From: Pleodorina starrii
Taxonomy: Eukaryota > Chlorophyta > Chlorophyceae > Chlamydomonadales > Volvocaceae
Length of the DNA stretch: 64,000 nt
NCBI GenBank assembly: GCA_030267565.1
Contig: BRXU01000012.1
Location: 2,292,501 to 2,356,500, forward strand
Reading direction: 5' to 3'
The position numbers were made by a program, and so were the translations under genes. Position 1 is the first letter of the stretch. Every line of letters begins with the position of its first letter. This document shows, piece after piece, positions 33,516 to 45,200 of this stretch. Below the pieces are notes generated by a model. It worked only from the letters and a program-made list of their open reading frames with translations. It was not told the origin of the DNA and ran no database searches.

Positions 33516-34311
33516 AGGAGCGCCAAAAAGCAGTTTAGGACAGACAAATTAAACTGACCTTCCTTCACGACACATCCCGGAACCTGCCTTACACTTGCGG
33601 TCTGTGCATAATTGGCCCTCATGAAAACAAAACGGCATACGCACACGCTATCATACGTGTGGCTGCTGACAAAAATCAGTTGCAGAACTCCGTGGGCAAG
33701 CGGCATACAGCTAATATAATATATAAACAGACAGCCGGAGACGACAGCCTCAATTGTGCGCCACTTGCTATGACAAATCCTGTAGACACTCCAAGCGTTA
33801 GCATAAAAGCCCTCGGAGAAAAGGAAAAACTGGGCAGGCTTCGCCGGCGTTGGACCCATAAGAGACACTGTCTCGTGCCCGGACATGGTGGCATACACCT
33901 TGGTGACCCAGTCCAGCACTGAGATGTACCTGGCGGGCCCGCAATTCGACGCTCTTCGTCAAAAAGAACAATGACCTGAGAGATGCTACTCTCCCAGGCC
34001 ATGCGCGCCCATGCCAGAGGTCATGAAAGCGGTCCAGACGTCCTGCGCCACTGCGCTCGCGTACATCGGGCCCGGGGACGGTCCTTCATCAACACCCCTG
34101 ACGGAGGCGATGGTCCGCCCCGAGGCGCAGGTAGACTTATGACCCACGCATCAGACAGAGAGCGCCACAGGTCTAGATGCGTGGGCTGCGGGTGTTAAGC
34201 GCTCTGAACTGCCGCCGGTGTAGCGGGCCTGCAGCGGCATGGCGCCAGCGTCTTGTCTCAGGTAGTGAGGGTTGCCCTTCACGCTAGCCCGGCTCAAGAA
34301 TGCGCGCCTCC
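33516..34311. other. Upstream region of threonyl-tRNA synthetase
   Basis: Should contain the promoter of the minus-strand synthetase gene. The part 33550-33780 is AT-rich with AATATAATATATAA near 33713. A minus-strand frame around 33740-33990 (VIVLFDEERRIAGPPG; KVYATMSGHE) might be more retroelement remnant, but I cannot place it. A 10-bp inverted repeat, CCCACGCATC/GATGCGTGGG, lies at 34143-34152 and 34176-34185. Confidence 0.4.
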
Positions 34312-34917
34312 TTAAAAGGGCGGCGCAGTTTGGTCCCGCAACGCCCCTGCAAGGTGGCTACACCGGCGGCGTGACCTCAACCACACGCAGCATGTTCTTC
34401 CTATGTGGGCAGCTGCAACGTGTCCGTGCGGTTGCACGTCAAAGCACGTATACCTAGTCCCCGGACTCAAACCGCGCGAACTTGGACTTGTAACCCTGAC
34501 GTTAAGGCGGACGTATCGGCGGGTGTCGTGGTGCTGCACAATCAGCAGATTGCCGCCCGCCGCCGAAATGTGCCCACACAATAGGCGCGGGCGGTCGGTG
34601 AGAAATTGGTACATCTTCCTCGGGTTGTCGAAGTCCAGGGGAACCTCACATTTCTCACTCACGGCCGGTGGGACGATAGATTCGAGCCCGTACAACATAA
34701 AGTACGGCAAGTCGGCAACTTTAGCATGGGCACCTGGGGTGGGTGAGCAGCGGTACCCCAGGGCAGGCCACGGAAAATCCTCATCCCAACGATGGGCGTT
34801 CCCCTTGTCCGCAAACTCCGAACCACCAGAGCTTATGCTGGCTGCGCTTGACCACCTGCGCGATGCACTCCGCGGCGTCGTCCAGCTTGCACGATCTCCG
34901 AGGACGCAGTTCGTCAC
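34312..34917 (-). pseudogene. Ty3/Gypsy-type retrotransposon fragment, end of integrase
   Basis: A minus-strand frame holds a segment typical of the end of an integrase core: WDEDFPWPALGYRCSPTPG, then YFMLYGLESIVPP, then GNLLIVQHHDTRRYVRL. After that the frame drifts; pieces resembling the following chromatin-binding or linker region (KFARFESGD, NMLRVVEVTPP) are found in another frame with an internal stop. No gag, protease, reverse transcriptase or LTR is visible nearby. This is a decayed, truncated copy inserted between the synthetase and kinase genes. Confidence 0.65.
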
Positions 34918-35168
34918 GGTGCCGGTTTATGCGATGTAGGGGTTTAGTGTCGTCGGCTGCTATCTCGGCCGGTCGGTGGTTGCCGCACCCTCCGTTCCCG
35001 TTTCAGACCCATGCTTTTCTCTGTTAGGCTGGGTGGGTAGCTGGGTACTACGTCTGTTGTCGGCTTGGCTGAGGCGGTTTCTGTTTGCGCTGTTGGCACG
35101 GCCCCCTGCACTGTGCAAGGCATCCCCCTGGAGCAGGTTGATCTGTCCGTGTAGCCGGTACTGCTCAA

Positions 35169-35218
35169 TCGCTTGGGTCCTCTGTAGCAACTCCATTTGC
35201 TACAGAGGACCCAAGCGA
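35169..35218. repeat. Perfect 22-bp inverted repeat with 6-base loop
   Basis: Arms 35169-35190 and 35197-35218 are exact reverse complements with the loop CTCCAT. An RNA from either strand would fold into a stable hairpin. No matching terminator or tRNA structure is evident. Confidence 0.9.
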
Positions 35219-35580
35219 AGTCTCAGTGAGCAAGATGGGAATCTTCCCGGCGAAACAGCCGCTGACGGCAACGCAGCAGCGACCGATGCTGCGGCCCCGC
35301 CACAAGCTTCCGCGCCGGTTGCCACTCGTGACAGCTCCATAAGCGGGGACAATTCGTCTGAAGCGACGCCATCGGAAGAAGCGGCCGCCCTCCATAACGC
35401 GTTTCTTCTTACTCAGACAAACCCTTCGGTGACTCCTCCTGCTGCCGAACAGCCCAGCAACTCGGCGTCGCAACAGAGCCTCATGGTCACAACCATAAGC
35501 ATGCTGCCAGCGCCCACGTTTGAGCAACGGAACCTGATCCTACAGGTGCAGCCGACGCAGGGTGGTCGGGACATGAAGGG
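35219..35580 (+). other. Open Ala/Ser/Thr/Pro-rich stretch, possible N-terminal exon of the kinase
   Basis: After the hairpin the plus strand stays open in a frame of credible algal coding composition (segments GETAADGNAAATDAAAPPQ and ISMLPAPTFEQRNLILQ). A GTGGTC donor occurs near 35563. The kinase domain that follows lacks an initiation codon in its own open stretch, so it needs an upstream exon, and this is the best candidate. No domain is recognisable and the join is not proven. Confidence 0.3.
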
Positions 35581-35889
35581 AAGTGGTAGGAACATGGCCC
35601 GAAATTACGCTTCCTTTCGCAGGAATAGGCTATGGGGCGTGTTCTGAATAACCCAAACTAGCTTGCAGCGTCCTACTTCCTACCCTAACTTGCCTGGTTG
35701 GCCTCGGTTCACTTCCCTGAGGTTGTCCTTTGTTTTGAAACCCGCTGACTGGCCGCCTCACGGCTGGCAGTCCCCTGCCCGCGCCAACGCGGCGCCTCGC
35801 GGCGCCCACCCACCGGGTCCAGCGCCCCTCCGCCCCTCCGTTGCCTCAACGCCCGAGCAGACGCCCGAGCAGATGACGGAGGAAGGGAG

Positions 35890-38800
35890 GATGTGCAGAT
35901 CTTGACTGTGATCGGGCAGGGAGCCTTTGCAGTCGTGTACCGAGGTGCGAACAGCGAGCGAGGCGCCGTCCACTCGGGCCCTTCAACACCTTCATCCGCA
36001 AATCCCACACAGCGCGCGCCACACGTTGCTATACTGTTCTTCCACAGCGAGGGGATGCGCTTGCGCTTGCAAGCTTTAAATGTGTATTTTTTTACCGGTA
36101 ATACATCCCCTTGCTGTTCCCCGGCCAGGCGTCTACTAAGGCGGCGATGCTGCCATCAAGCTAGCCACCATCGATCCCGAAAAGTCCGGATGGCGGGAGG
36201 CCTTCGTAGCCTCGCAGCTGCGACATCCCCATGTAAGCGAGTTGCATGACTCCCGGGGGGGGGGAGCGGAAACGATGAAGGTTCACGGGCGGCCTCGGAC
36301 CTGTTCACCCCCCTGCCCTCCCCCTTCCCAATTCAGGTGGTGCTTACATACACGGCTCGCGGTGCGCGGCTTACACCCGAGTTCTTCGAGCGAGCGTGGC
36401 GCGCCCCCGCCCCCGGCCCCGGCACCGCCCCCGCGCCGCCCCGTCCGGCGTCGATGCTGCCGGCGCTGCCCTCGGGTATGTGTACTGCATGTGTACGTCA
36501 TCTGTACGGCATGCTCCTCTTTTACTTGTATTACCGTGTTTCGTGGTCCTTACAGAACTTCAGGGGCCGTAGATTTTGCCTACTGTAGCGGTCCGGATTG
36601 CAACCCGCATCTGGCTCCCGTGGCCTCTGGAAAGAGTGCCACCGTGCGCGGTAGCTGCCACCTCCTCATAACTCCTCCCCACCATTCTTCGTGCCCCCCC
36701 CCCTGCAAACACATACGGTACACACATGAACCTGACGAAAACACACACACGCAGGGGACGGGCTGGGCAACCCCCGGAAGGCCAGGCATGAGCGGCAGGG
36801 CTGGCGGGATGTGCTGTCACGAGTGGGAGCCGCACCCGACAAGGGGCTGCTGATGCTCGTCCAAGGTATGTACGGCAGGGACGATGCAGTACAATGCCGT
36901 ACGGCACGGAGCGCGTGCGCGGCACATGGCATACCGTACGACCGCCGCAGCTGCGTTTGGAGTGCATGCGTGCGGTCTTGACCCCTTCCGCACCTTTCGT
37001 TTGCCCTTTCGTGTTCCCCCCCATCGCCCTCACTCCCCACGTCTCACCCCTTTCTCTCCGCCGCCTGCTGCCCCTCCTCTCCGCTCCCCACCCCCGGCCC
37101 CGACGTCTCAGAATACTGCGACAAAGGCAGTCTGGCAGCCGCCATAAAGAGGGGCTTCTTCCGCATCACCGGCAAGAACCCGAGAGAGCAGGTACGTGGG
37201 TAGGTAGGTGGGTGGGTGGGTGGCTGGGTGGCTGCGTTACAGCGTGCGTGCGTGCGTGCCAACCAACAAACCAGCCAATTTGAATCAACCAAGATAAATT
37301 AATCAGCCAACTAGGAACTAACCAATCCCGGCTCAATTAACATCGTCTTTTTTCGGAAAATGTTGTCGCGACACTGCCCGCTGCCGCTGTGTCGTACCTC
37401 GTACGGCATCCTCAGGTCCTAACGAGGCGCATGCTGCTGCGAACCGCCACGGAGATCTGCCGGGGCATGATCCACATGCACAAGGCATCGGTCGTACATG
37501 GTATGTACGGATGAAATGTATAGCAGGAAGTACGGCAAGATGCGTTTTCCCCGGCGTTTGCATTACCGCACGACGGGACTGCAACAGCGCACGGGGTGAC
37601 GCCACGCACGTACGGTGGCGCCGTGTCAACCCCGGCGACAGTGGGGTTACAAGTACGACACATTGGGCGAACAACACCGCTCCCGACCCCGGTTCAGACG
37701 ATCCGCGGCAACCTCTGCGTGCTGCTCCAGCTCGATTCCCGCCCACGCAAAAGGTCGCGAGATTACCGTCACGCGCCTGCCTGCCCGCCTCTCACCCCCA
37801 GTCTTCCTCCTCTGGTGTCTCCCTCCCCCCAAACGAAACACACACACGCATATATACACGCACACACACACGCACACACACACACACACACACAGGTGAC
37901 CTGAAGCCGGCCAACGTGCTGCTCCACTCGTCCAGTTCCGACCGACGAGGATTTGTGGTCAAGGTACGGCAGGAAGATGACGTGGCGTGACGTTGACCGT
38001 GACGGGGTATAAAGAGGATTTCGCAGCGGGGGCCGTGACGGGAGCGGGGCCGGGGCCGGGGGCGAGACCAGCCCAGTGACCAGTCCAATACCGTAAGGGT
38101 TCTAGTTCCGCCGCCGTTGGGTCGTGGTGGGGCTAGGACCCCAGGGAGGGGACCGTCTGGTCTGGGGGTGAATGAAGAAGCCTTGGGGGCCTGGGGTCTA
38201 TGGGAAAGGCGGTGACAGCAGCCAAGTCGAGGAGTGCACCGCAGCCAAGTGGGTCGGCGGGAGACGGAGGGTGCGGGGATGGGTGCGGGGTAAGAAGAAG
38301 ATACCGCAGCGGAGATGGAGACGGAGGGTGCGGGGATGGGTGGGAGGAGAGAGGCCAGGCGCTTTAGGCCGGCTGTGTGTGAAGGCCCCGCAACCGTGCC
38401 TTGTCGTTTCGCCCCAGCCCATCCGCCTGCCAGCCTGCCAGCCTGCCCCGCGTGGCACGCCTCCCACGCCGCGCAGATGGCGGGTTTCGGCCCTTTTCGA
38501 GCCGCCACCCTCTCCTTTCCTTTCCTCCCACGCTCTCTCTCCCCGCGCCTCTTCCCCTCTTCCCCGCCTCCGCTCCCTCGCGCCGGTGTTGTCACTGGGG
38601 CCGACGATGGTAATGGTGACGCAGATTGCGGATTTCGGGCTGGCGCGTTTGCTCGAAAAGGACGCGACCCTCGTCCAATCGGAGACCTCGGGTGCGTGCG
38701 TGGGGCTGGTAGTTGGCAGTTGACAGTTGGTAGTTGTCGGTTGAGGTTGGCGGCGGCGGTGATGGTGGCGGCGGTGTACCTACTCTGTTCGGTCTCCTTG

Positions 38801-39173
38801 TCCCATACATACTGACCCGCCCGTATCACCGAGCAAACTGCTGACTGACTGACTGACTGACTGACTGACTGACTGACTGACTGACGTAACCGTGGCTTTC
38901 ATTACCTGCACTCGGTCCATCAACCGTCCGTCCATTCTTCCGTCCGTATCTGTCCACGGCCGCCCCACGATCCGGCCAGCCAGCCTCGCGGCCAAACGAC
39001 GTGCTCCCCACGGGTTCTGGGTCCGTTCGCTAACGCCGTCTCCTTCTCCGCTGCGGAATTCTCTTTATACTCCCCACCCCGTACGCCGCAGGTACGGCAC
39101 CGTACATGAGCCCAGAGACTTTTGACGGCGTCTACTCCAAGGCCGGTGATGTGAGCAAAGTCGACCGGGGGGA

Positions 39174-39210
<37 letters not shown>

Positions 39211-42200
39211 CGGAGGCGGAGGCGGAGGCGGAGGCGGCGGGGTGCAGTGCGGGGTGAACCGTGGGTCGGTGTTTGTCCCTGTGGGGTCGCACTCTCGTTG
39301 CGGTGTCCTGGGACGGTGCCTGGCGGTAGCTAGGGGGAACGGCGGAATCTGAGCGAGATGACTAACTCCACCTCCACCTCCATCTCCACCTCTACCGCCA
39401 TCGCCGCCACAACGGGCACCACAACGGGCAGAACCGCGCTTTCCTCATTCCCGCCCGTTCTTCTTTCCCTGGTTACTTTGTTACCCGCACACCTGCACAC
39501 CGGCTCCCACTTCGGCTCACCCTCTTGGACCCCTCTTGGAACCGCTTTCATCTCCCTCTTCCTCGTACGACAGGTTTACGCCTTTGGCATGATGCTGTGG
39601 GAGATGCTCACTGGGAAGCAGCCGTACGAGTCGATGATCGTTGGTGGGTGGTTGGGTGGGTGGGTGGGTGGTAAAAGAAAACGGCCCGGGACGAGGGAAC
39701 GCAACGCAGTTACCCGGGATGGGGGGGTGGGTGGGTGGTAGGGCTGGATTGGCAGCGAGCTTCAGCGCAAACAACACGTAATGCCCTCCCTGTACTGAAA
39801 GCCAAAGTCGTACACACCCATCCAGCTTTCCCCTCCGGCTGATGTGCACCTCCATGGTACTGCCTCTGCATGCAAACTCGCAACTGACGGGACCCCGCGC
39901 CGGTTACTATCTCGCGCCCTCGCCCTCGCCCTCGCCCTCGCCCTCGCCCTCGCCCTCGCCCTCGCCCTCGCCCTCGCCCTCGCCCTCGCCCTCGCCCTCG
40001 CCCTCGCCCTCGCCCTCGCCCTCGCCCTCGCCCTCGCCCTCGCCCTCGCCCTCGCCCTCGCCCTCGCCCTCGCCCTCGCCCTCGCCCTCGCCCTCGCCCT
40101 CGCCCTCGCCCTCGCCCTCGCCCTCGCCCTCGCCCTCGCCCTCGCCCTCGCCCTCGCCCTCGCCCTCGCCCTCGCCCTCGCCCTCGCCCTCGCCCTCGCC
40201 CTCGCCCTCGCCCTCGCCCTCGCCCTCGCCCTCGCCCTCGCCCTCGCCCTCGCCCTCGCCCTCGCCCTCGCCCTCGCCCTCGCCCTCGCCCTCGCCCTCG
40301 CCCTCGCCCTCGCCCTCGCCCTCGCCCTCGCCCTCGCCCTCGCCCTCGCCCTCGCCCTCGCCCTCGCCCTCGCCCTCGCCCTCGCCCTCGCCCTCGCCCT
40401 CGCCCTCGCCCTCGCCCTCGCCCTCGCCCTCGCCCTCGCCCTCGCCCTCGCCCTCGCCCTCGCCCTCGCCCTCGCCCTCGCCCTCGCCCTCGCCCTCGCC
40501 CTCGCCCTCGCCCTCGCCCTCGCCCTCGCCCTCGCCCTCGCCCTCGCCCTCGCCCTCGCCCTCGCCCTCGCCCTCGCCCTCGCCCTCGCCCTCGCCCTCG
40601 CCCTCGCCCTCGCCCTCGCCCTCGCCCTCGCCCTCGCCCTCGCCCTCGCCCTCGCCCTCGCCCTCGCCCTCGCCCTCGCCCTCGCCCTCGCCCTCGCCCT
40701 CGCCCTCGCCCTCGCCCTCGCCCGCGCCCTCGCCCGCGCCCGCGCCCGCGCCCTCGCCCTCGCCCTCGCCCTCGCCCTCGCCCTCGCCCTCGCCCTCGCC
40801 CTCGCCCTCGCCCTCGCCCTCGCCCTCGCCCTCGCCCTCGCCCTCGCCCTCGCCCTCGCCCTCGCCCTCGCCCTCGCCCTCGCCCTCGCCCTCGCCCTCG
40901 CCCTCGCCCTCGCCCTCGCCCTCGCCCTCGCCCTCGCCCTCGCCCTCGCCCTCGCCCTCGCCCTCGCCCTCGCCCTCGCCCTCGCCCTCGCCCTCGCCCT
41001 CGCCCTCGCCCTCGCCCTCGCCCTCGCCCTCGCCCTCGCCCTCGCCCTCGCCCTCGCCCTCGCCCTCGCCCTCGCCCTCGCCCTCGCCCTCGCCCTCGCC
41101 CTCGCCCTCGCCCTCGCCCTCGCCCTCGCCCTCGCCCTCGCCCTCGCCCTCGCCCTCGCCCTCGCCCTCGCCCTCGCCCTCGCCCTCGCCCTCGCCCTCG
41201 CCCTCGCCCTCGCCCTCGCCCTCGCCCTCGCCCTCGCCCTCGCCCTCGCCCTCGCCCTCGCCCTCGCCCTCGCCCTCGCCCTCGCCCTCGCCCTCGCCCT
41301 CGCCCTCGCCCTCGCCCTCGCCCTCGCCCTCGCCCTCGCCCTCGCCCTCGCCCTCGCCCTCGCCCTCGCCCTCGCCCTCGCCCTCGCCCTCGCCCTCGCC
41401 CTCGCCCTCGCCCTCGCCCTCGCCCTCGCCCTCGCCCTCGCCCTCGCCCTCGCCCTCGCCCTCGCCCTCGCCCTCGCCCTCGCCCTCGCCCTCGCCCTCG
41501 CCCTCGCCCTCGCCCTCGCCCTCGCCCTCGCCCTCGCCCTCGCCCTCGCCCTCGCCCTCGCCCTCGCCCTCGCCCTCGCCCTCGCCCTCGCCCTCGCCCT
41601 CGCCCTCGCCCTCGCCCTCGCCCTCGCCCTCGCCCTCGCCCTCGCCCTCGCCCTCGCCCTCGCCCTCGCCCTCGCCCTCGCCCTCGCCCTCGCCCTCGCC
41701 CTCGCCCTCGCCCTCGCCCTCGCCCTCGCCCTCGCCCTCGCCCTCGCCCTCGCCCTCGCCCTCGCCCTCGCCCTCGCCCTCGCCCTCGCCCTCGCCCTCG
41801 CCCTCGCCCTCGCCCTCGCCCTCGCCCTCGCCCTCGCCCTCGCCCTCGCCCTCGCCCTCGCCCTCGCCCTCGCCCTCGCCCTCGCCCTCGCCCTCGCCCT
41901 CGCCCTCGCCCTCGCCCTCGCCCTCGCCCTCGCCCTCGCCCTCGCCCTCGCCCTCGCCCTCGCCCTCGCCCTCGCCCTCGCCCTCGCCCTCGCCCTCGCC
42001 CTCGCCCTCGCCCTCGCCCTCGCCCTCGCCCTCGCCCTCGCCCTCGCCCTCGCCCTCGCCCTCGCCCTCGCCCTCGCCCTCGCCCTCGCCCTCGCCCTCG
42101 CCCTCGCCCTCGCCCTCGCCCTCGCCCTCGCCCTCGCCCTCGCCCTCGCCCTCGCCCTCGCCCTCGCCCTCGCCCTCGCCCTCGCCCTCGCCCTCGCCCT

Positions 42201-45200
42201 CGCCCTCGCCCTCGCCCTCGCCCTCGCCCTCGCCCTCGCCCTCGCCCTCGCCCTCGCCCTCGCCCTCGCCCTCGCCCTCGCCCTCGCCCTCGCCCTCGCC
42301 CTCGCCCTCGCCCTCGCCCTCGCCCTCGCCCTCGCCCTCGCCCTCGCCCTCGCCCTCGCCCTCGCCCTCGCCCTCGCCCTCGCCCTCGCCCTCGCCCTCG
42401 CCCTCGCCCTCGCCCTCGCCCTCGCCCTCGCCCTCGCCCTCGCCCTCGCCCTCGCCCTCGCCCTCGCCCTCGCCCTCGCCCTCGCCCTCGCCCTCGCCCT
42501 CGCCCTCGCCCTCGCCCTCGCCCTCGCCCTCGCCCTCGCCCTCGCCCTCGCCCTCGCCCTCGCCCTCGCCCTCGCCCTCGCCCTCGCCCTCGCCCTCGCC
42601 CTCGCCCTCGCCCTCGCCCTCGCCCTCGCCCTCGCCCTCGCCCTCGCCCTCGCCCTCGCCCTCGCCCTCGCCCTCGCCCTCGCCCTCGCCCTCGCCCTCG
42701 CCCTCGCCCTCGCCCTCGCCCTCGCCCTCGCCCTCGCCCTCGCCCTCGCCCTCGCCCTCGCCCTCGCCCTCGCCCTCGCCCTCGCCCTCGCCCTCGCCCT
42801 CGCCCTCGCCCTCGCCCTCGCCCTCGCCCTCGCCCTCGCCCTCGCCCTCGCCCTCGCCCTCGCCCTCGCCCTCGCCCTCGCCCTCGCCCTCGCCCTCGCC
42901 CTCGCCCTCGCCCTCGCCCTCGCCCTCGCCCTCGCCTCGCCCTCGCCCTCGCCCTCGCCCTCGCCCTCGCCCTCGCCCTCGCCCTCGCCCTCGCCCTCGC
43001 CCTCGCCCTCGCCCTCGCCCTCGCCCTCGCCCTCGCCCTCGCCCTCGCCCTCGCCCTCGCCCTCGCCCTCGCCCTCGCCCTCGCCCTCGCCCTCGCCCTC
43101 GCCCTCGCCCTCGCCCTCGCCCTCGCCCTCGCCCTCGCCCTCGCCCTCGCCCTCGCCCTCGCCCTCGCCCTCGCCCTCGCCCTCGCCCTCGCCCTCGCCC
43201 TCGCCCTCGCCCTCGCCCTCGCCCTCGCCCTCGCCCTCGCCCTCGCCCTCGCCCTCGCCCTCGCCCTCGCCCTCGCCCTCGCCCTCGCCCTCGCCCTCGC
43301 CCTCGCCCTCGCCCTCGCCCTCGCCCTCGCCCTCGCCCTCGCCCTCGCCCTCGCCCTCGCCCTCGCCCTCGCCCTCGCCCTCGCCCTCGCCCTCGCCCTC
43401 GCCCTCGCCCTCGCCCTCGCCCTCGCCCTCGCCCTCGCCCTCGCCCTCGCCCTCGCCCTCGCCCTCGCCCTCGCCCTCGCCCTCGCCCTCGCCCTCGCCC
43501 TCGCCCTCGCCCTCGCCCTCGCCCTCGCCCTCGCCCTCGCCCTCGCCCTCGCCCTCGCCCTCGCCCTCGCCCTCGCCCTCGCCCTCGCCCTCGCCCTCGC
43601 CCTCGCCCTCGCCCTCGCCCTCGCCCTCGCCCTCGCCCTCGCCCTCGCCCTCGCCCTCGCCCTCGCCCTCGCCCTCGCCCTCGCCCTCGCCCTCGCCCTC
43701 GCCCTCGCCCTCGCCCTCGCCCTCGCCCTCGCCCTCGCCCTCGCCCTCGCCCTCGCCCTCGCCCTCGCCCTCGCCCTCGCCCTCGCCCTCGCCCTCGCCC
43801 TCGCCCTCGCCCTCGCCCTCGCCCTCGCCCTCGCCCTCGCCCTCGCCCTCGCCCTCGCCCTCGCCCTCGCCCACGCCCTCGCCCTCGCCCTCGCCCTCGC
43901 CCTCGCCCTCGCCCTCGCCCTCGCCCTCGCCCTCGCCCTCGCCCTCGCCCTCGCCCTCGCCCTCGCCCTCGCCCTCGCCCTCGCCCTCGCCCTCGCCCTC
44001 GCCCTCGCCCTCGCCCTCGCCCTCGCCCTCGCCCTCGCCCTCGCCCTCGCCCTCGCCCTCGCCCTCGCCCTCGCCCTCGCCCTCGCCCTCGCCCTCGCCC
44101 TCGCCCTCGCCCTCGCCCTCGCCCTCGCCCTCGCCCTCGCCCTCGCCCTCGCCCTCGCCCTCGCCCTCGCCCTCGCTCTCGTGTATTCATTCATGCACAC
44201 ACCGGATGGGTACACGTACGACCGCACGCAGGCCGCATCCGGATGGAACACGCCCGCACACCATCAACCATTGCCCTCGCCCCCACCCCTGCACCCACGC
44301 ATACACACTCGTACACACTCGTACATACACACTCGTACACTCACACACAGTCACGCACCCTCGCAGGCCGCATCCTGATGGGCGTCACCTTCCAGGGGCT
44401 TCGGCCGACCTGGCCCGAGACCGAGTGGCCGGAGCTGTGTGCGCTTGGGGCCACCTGTCTGGCACAAAAGGCGAGCGAGCGACCTTCCTTTGAGCAGCTG
44501 GAGCAGAGCCTGGTGGCGCTGGAGGAGGGGATACGGGTGAGGGGGCGGGCGGGAGGGGGCGGGCTGAGGGGACGGGCGGGAGGGTGAGGCATGCATACAC
44601 ACACAGTCACACGCACACGCATGCACGCACGCACGCACCTCACACATGACCAGAATCCTTTCCGGATCGTCACTGTCTTTAGGGTTTTTAAGGGTTTTAG
44701 GGCTGTTGGATATGTTGGGTTTAGAGCGCAAACGCACACACACACACAGACACACACAGACATGACCAGTCCCTGCCCCCCGTGTTGCTGTTCTTCTGAG
44801 CTTTCGCTGCGTGTGGTGACCGGGGAGTGGTGACTGGGGAGGCAATGTCCATTGCACCACTTTTCGCCAACGTTGCGATCAATAACAGTTGTGATGCGAT
44901 TGCGATGGCACCTCACCGCGCATGGTGGCATTAGGGAGCTGCGCCGCCTCTCTCAATGACTGCGACCGCAAAATGTCGGCGGACGCAGGATAACGGCCGG
45001 CGCGAGTCGGAGGAGTGGCAGCAGCACCAGCAGCAGCACCATCAGCACCAGCAGCAGCGCCGGAGTTTTGCGGCGGAGGAAGCTGCCGCCGACGCGGCCG
45101 CCGCCAGCATCGGTAGCAACGGCGACGGCGACGGCGCCGGGCCATCCTCCGAGTCTTCACAGCGCCCGCCGCAAGCATCGGTAGCACCGATTAGCTCCGC

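Noticed and set aside
39916..44174. Array considered as a CRISPR or a satellite centromere
   Set aside because: There are no spacers or longer repeat units, and it is inside a spliced gene.
39710..44587. Very long open frames (up to about 1,580 codons) of Ser-Pro, Ala-Leu, Pro-Arg, Ala-Arg, Gly-Arg and Glu-Gly dipeptides
   Set aside because: They arise because the GCCCTC unit contains no stop codon in any frame. The array lies within a well-supported kinase intron, and nothing indicates translation.
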